A DNA stretch of 13,537 nt from DASWIG01 sp965371445 (lineage in GTDB: Bacteria; Acidobacteriota; Thermoanaerobaculia; Multivoradales; J023): positions 1 through 13,537 of the forward strand of contig CBDUYN010000234.1 of assembly GCA_965371445.1 (NCBI GenBank), written 5' to 3'. The translations under genes were made by a program, and so were the position numbers. Under the pieces are notes generated by a model that made no database searches, was not told the DNA's origin, and was given only the letters and a program-made list of their open reading frames with translations. Positions 13,288 to 13,537 of this stretch are shown piece after piece. Position 1 is the stretch's first letter, and each line of letters begins with the position of its first letter.

Positions 13288-13407
13288 ATGGCAGAGAAAG
13301 CCCCGAAGGACGAGAAAGCCCCGGCGGACCCGACCCCCACCCCGACAGCCAACGAAGGCGGCGACGACGAAGACAAGGAAGCCGGCCGCACCTACAAGAA
13401 GAAGTAG
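13288..13407 (+). CDS. Small highly charged protein of unknown function
   Basis: This 40-codon frame gives a 39-residue product that starts MAEKAPKDEKAPAD, continues through a Thr/Pro run (PTPTPTA) and an acidic GGDDEDKEAG, and ends RTYKKK. I do not recognise the family. Support for it being real is the AGGAG site at 7 bp, the ATG start and its clean place between the CHAT stop (93 bp upstream) and a hairpin cluster right after its stop. The codon for EKAP repeats with an 18-bp period (13294-13305 and 13312-13323), giving EKAPKD-EKAPAD. It has no hydrophobic core, signal or cysteines, so it is probably disordered. It might be co-transcribed with the sigma/anti-sigma/CHAT operon as a partner or substrate, but that is inference. 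Confidence 0.65.
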   Translation: MAEKAPKDEKAPADPTPTPTANEGGDDEDKEAGRTYKKK

Positions 13408-13459
13408 GGCAGGCTCCGCCTGCCTCTGGGTGGCAAGCCACCTCACTCCGAGGACGGAG
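13408..13459 (+). terminator. Three tandem hairpins after the small gene
   Basis: GGCAGGC/GCCTGCC (13408-13414 with 13418-13424), GGTGG/CCACC (13429-13433 with 13438-13442) and CTCCG/CGGAG (13446-13450 with 13455-13459) stand one after another directly behind the small gene's stop at 13407. They probably end the operon transcript or protect its 3' end. No U-tract is present. An alternative pairing, AGGACGG (13451-13457) with CCGTCCT (13479-13485), would break the third stem. Confidence 0.5.
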
Positions 13460-13492
13460 GTACAAGGCACGAGGCACACCGTCCTTGAACGA

Positions 13493-13515
13493 CCGGGGTT
13501 GAAACCCCGGGCTAC
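13493..13515. repeat. REP-like hairpin with CCCGGGCTAC end
   Basis: CCGGGG (13493-13498), loop TTGAAA, then CCCCGG (13505-13510) form a perfect stem followed by GCTAC. The closing CCCGGGCTAC (13506-13515) is identical to 5667-5676, and both loops contain TGAA, so the two are copies of one interspersed element. The last 22 bases of the window after it show nothing I can assign. Confidence 0.65.
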
Positions 13516-13537
13516 ATCTGAAAAGACGCCCTTCGGG

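Overview
The window is GC-rich (roughly two-thirds by eye, apart from a lower-GC stretch at the left). Its gene set is a STAND-type ATPase remnant, a very long secreted BNR/VPS10-like repeat protein, heme O synthase plus Sco, and an ECF sigma factor with a zinc-finger anti-sigma factor and a TPR-CHAT protease. This suits an aerobic Gram-negative of the Acidobacteriota type (for example the Thermoanaerobaculia). That assignment rests on protein-family feel, not on a marker gene, and is tentative.

Left region (1-2608). A 12-bp tandem repeat encoding V-A-V-G units is in frame with a STAND-like protein whose start lies outside the window. That protein keeps the Walker B half of the ATPase but has no P-loop. 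A cluster of hairpins ends it and also serves the convergent gene pair on the minus strand, a DUF433 antitoxin and an overlapping DUF5615 PIN-like toxin. A REP-like intergenic element carrying an exact 50-bp tandem duplication then separates this pair from the next gene. The left region has patches of clearly lower GC, as expected of acquired DNA.

Middle region (2609-8551), all plus strand. A 1011-residue exported BNR-repeat propeller protein starts at 2609 behind a strong ribosome site that is abutted by a hairpin. A REP-like hairpin follows, then a CapA-family metallophosphatase-like gene. A good sigma70-type promoter at 6863-6891 drives ctaB, read here from a TTG codon, and the tightly linked sco gene. 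These two serve heme and copper delivery to a heme-copper oxidase whose structural genes are not in the window.

Right region (8552-13537), plus strand. It holds a compact signalling operon: ECF sigma factor (probably near-leaderless), membrane zinc-finger anti-sigma factor (14 bp later), and a 1017-residue PPC-like/TPR/CHAT protease that overlaps the anti-sigma gene by 26 bp. The CHAT protein has an intact His877/Cys926 dyad and an N-terminus that looks like a lipoprotein signal. After 93 bp comes a 39-codon gene with a strong ribosome site, then a run of four hairpins, the last a REP-like element related to the one at 5653. The sigma/anti-sigma/CHAT/small-protein cluster is the best candidate for an undescribed system here. 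Its working model (an envelope protease controlling a sigma factor) is inference from gene order and domains.
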